This document shows positions 63,508-64,000 of a stretch of 64,000 bases of DNA, piece after piece. The DNA is from Micromonospora saelicesensis (GTDB lineage: Bacteria > Actinomycetota > Actinomycetes > Mycobacteriales > Micromonosporaceae). Location of the stretch: contig NZ_FMCR01000001.1 in NCBI RefSeq assembly GCF_900091575.1, positions 620,001-684,000 on the forward strand. Direction: 5' to 3'. The position numbers and the translations under genes are program-made. Each line of letters starts with the position of its first letter. The stretch's first letter is position 1. The notes beneath the pieces are model-generated. The model saw only the letters and a program-made list of their open reading frames with translations. It was not told the origin of the DNA and did no database searches.

Positions 63508-64000
63508 GTGTTGGAGCCGGACAAGCTCGACGCGGCTCGTCGTCGCTTCCCAGTGGGCGAGCACATCACGGGTCAGGTCGTCCTCATACCGAGGCCCGGA
63601 GCGATCGGGTTGCTCGTGGACCTGGGCCAAGAGCCAGAGGGCTTCGTTGACGTCGTGGTCTTGCCACACGAACCGGCTGACTGGCCTCCAGTTGGCACAG
63701 TGACCACGTTTGAGGTTCTCCAACACAGGCCGGGTCAGGTTCGCCTTCTTCCTCTCGACGAGCGATTCCGTTCACGGAGCTACCTGCCCGCCAGCCTGAG
63801 CGACCAGGAGTGGCTATCCATCAAGGCGCGATTTCCGATCGGCTCCGTGGTCACCGCGACCGTCACTCACGTCTTCACCTCGAACAGGGAATACGTCGTG
63901 AGCTTCGAAGATTGCTGGTCGTCCCTGGGATGGAACAGCGAGACCCCTGAGGTCGGCGCCACTGGCAGGTACACCGTCACCCGGCACCTGGACGTCACTC
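63508..64000 (+). CDS. Protein with two S1/OB-like repeats (partial, 3' end off window)
   Basis: GTG at 63508 after GAGGAGG (9 nt spacing) opens a frame that stays open to the window edge (164 residues). Two related units are seen: RFPVGEHITGQVVLIPRPGA at about residue 14 and RFPIGSVVTATVTHVFTSNR at about residue 111, each like the first strand of an S1/OB fold. The second is followed by EYVVSFEDCW. A/T use at third positions is higher than in neighbouring genes. Function unknown; an RNA- or nucleic-acid-binding role is only inferred from the fold hint. A TTG directly after the GTG is an alternative start. Confidence 0.65.
   Translation, partial: MLEPDKLDAARRRFPVGEHITGQVVLIPRPGAIGLLVDLGQEPEGFVDVVVLPHEPADWPPVGTVTTFEVLQHRPGQVRLLPLDERFRSRSYLPASLSDQEWLSIKARFPIGSVVTATVTHVFTSNREYVVSFEDCWSSLGWNSETPEVGATGRYTVTRHLDVT

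Noticed and set aside
63234-63569. Minus-strand ORF next to the ArsR gene
   Set aside because: Overlaps the start of the right-edge gene and a terminator, with low-complexity composition and no ribosome-binding site.

Overview
The window is high-GC (about 70%) actinobacterial chromosome, most likely from Micromonospora or a close relative in the Micromonosporaceae. The grounds are the gene content, the synteny, the frequent GTG starts, the F420-type oxidoreductases and a conservon-type sensor kinase. No rRNA, CRISPR array, prophage or insertion sequence was found. One tRNA (Gln, UUG) is present. All assignments were made by reading the sequence; no database search was run.

Layout. 1-3.8 kb: a nitrate-sensor-type histidine kinase cut by the left edge, and a P-loop uridine-kinase-like gene. 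3.8-16.1 kb: nucleoside salvage, with a BMP lipoprotein, an ABC ATPase and two permeases, plus cytidine deaminase, thymidine phosphorylase and adenosine deaminase. Between these lie a PPOX/MarR divergent pair with a striking operator, an RlmA-like methyltransferase and an F420-type nitroreductase. 16.8-23.5 kb: a maltose/alpha-glucoside system (malEFG, a divergent LacI repressor and a GH13 alpha-glucosidase). 23.7-28.9 kb: small regulators, BrkB, a 2'-5' RNA ligase-like protein, trpS and a CorC-like CBS protein. 29.1-31.3 kb: galE-galK. 31.6-34.7 kb: the sulfate-activation genes cysN, cysD and cysQ.

34.8-39.3 kb is the conserved actinobacterial block pth-rplY-prs-glmU-tRNA-Gln. It is followed by a fatty-acid desaturase/TetR pair and two tandem DUF4383 genes. 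42.7-54.6 kb is a second conserved block: Uup-type ABC-F, ispE, ksgA, tatD, metG and rsmI, with a divergent protein O-mannosyltransferase. The rpfB gene often found between tatD and ksgA is absent. 55-64 kb holds less conserved genes: a secreted VWA protein and its partner, a small Cys-rich protein divergent from a phosphopantetheinyl transferase, secreted proteins of unknown role, a Gfo/Idh-like protein without the usual lysine, an ArsR/AHSA1 pair, and a partial gene running off the right edge.

The most unusual signal is a two-copy hairpin family at 8952-9026 and 42099-42172. Each copy has a perfect 24-25 bp stem. The stem sequence differs between copies with full compensation, while the 25-26 nt loop is almost identical. 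Other points of interest are an apparent CTG start codon on the nucleoside-transporter ATPase, a cytidine deaminase with an extra C-terminal domain, and several promoters whose -10 box lies 6-7 nt before the start codon, implying leaderless mRNAs.
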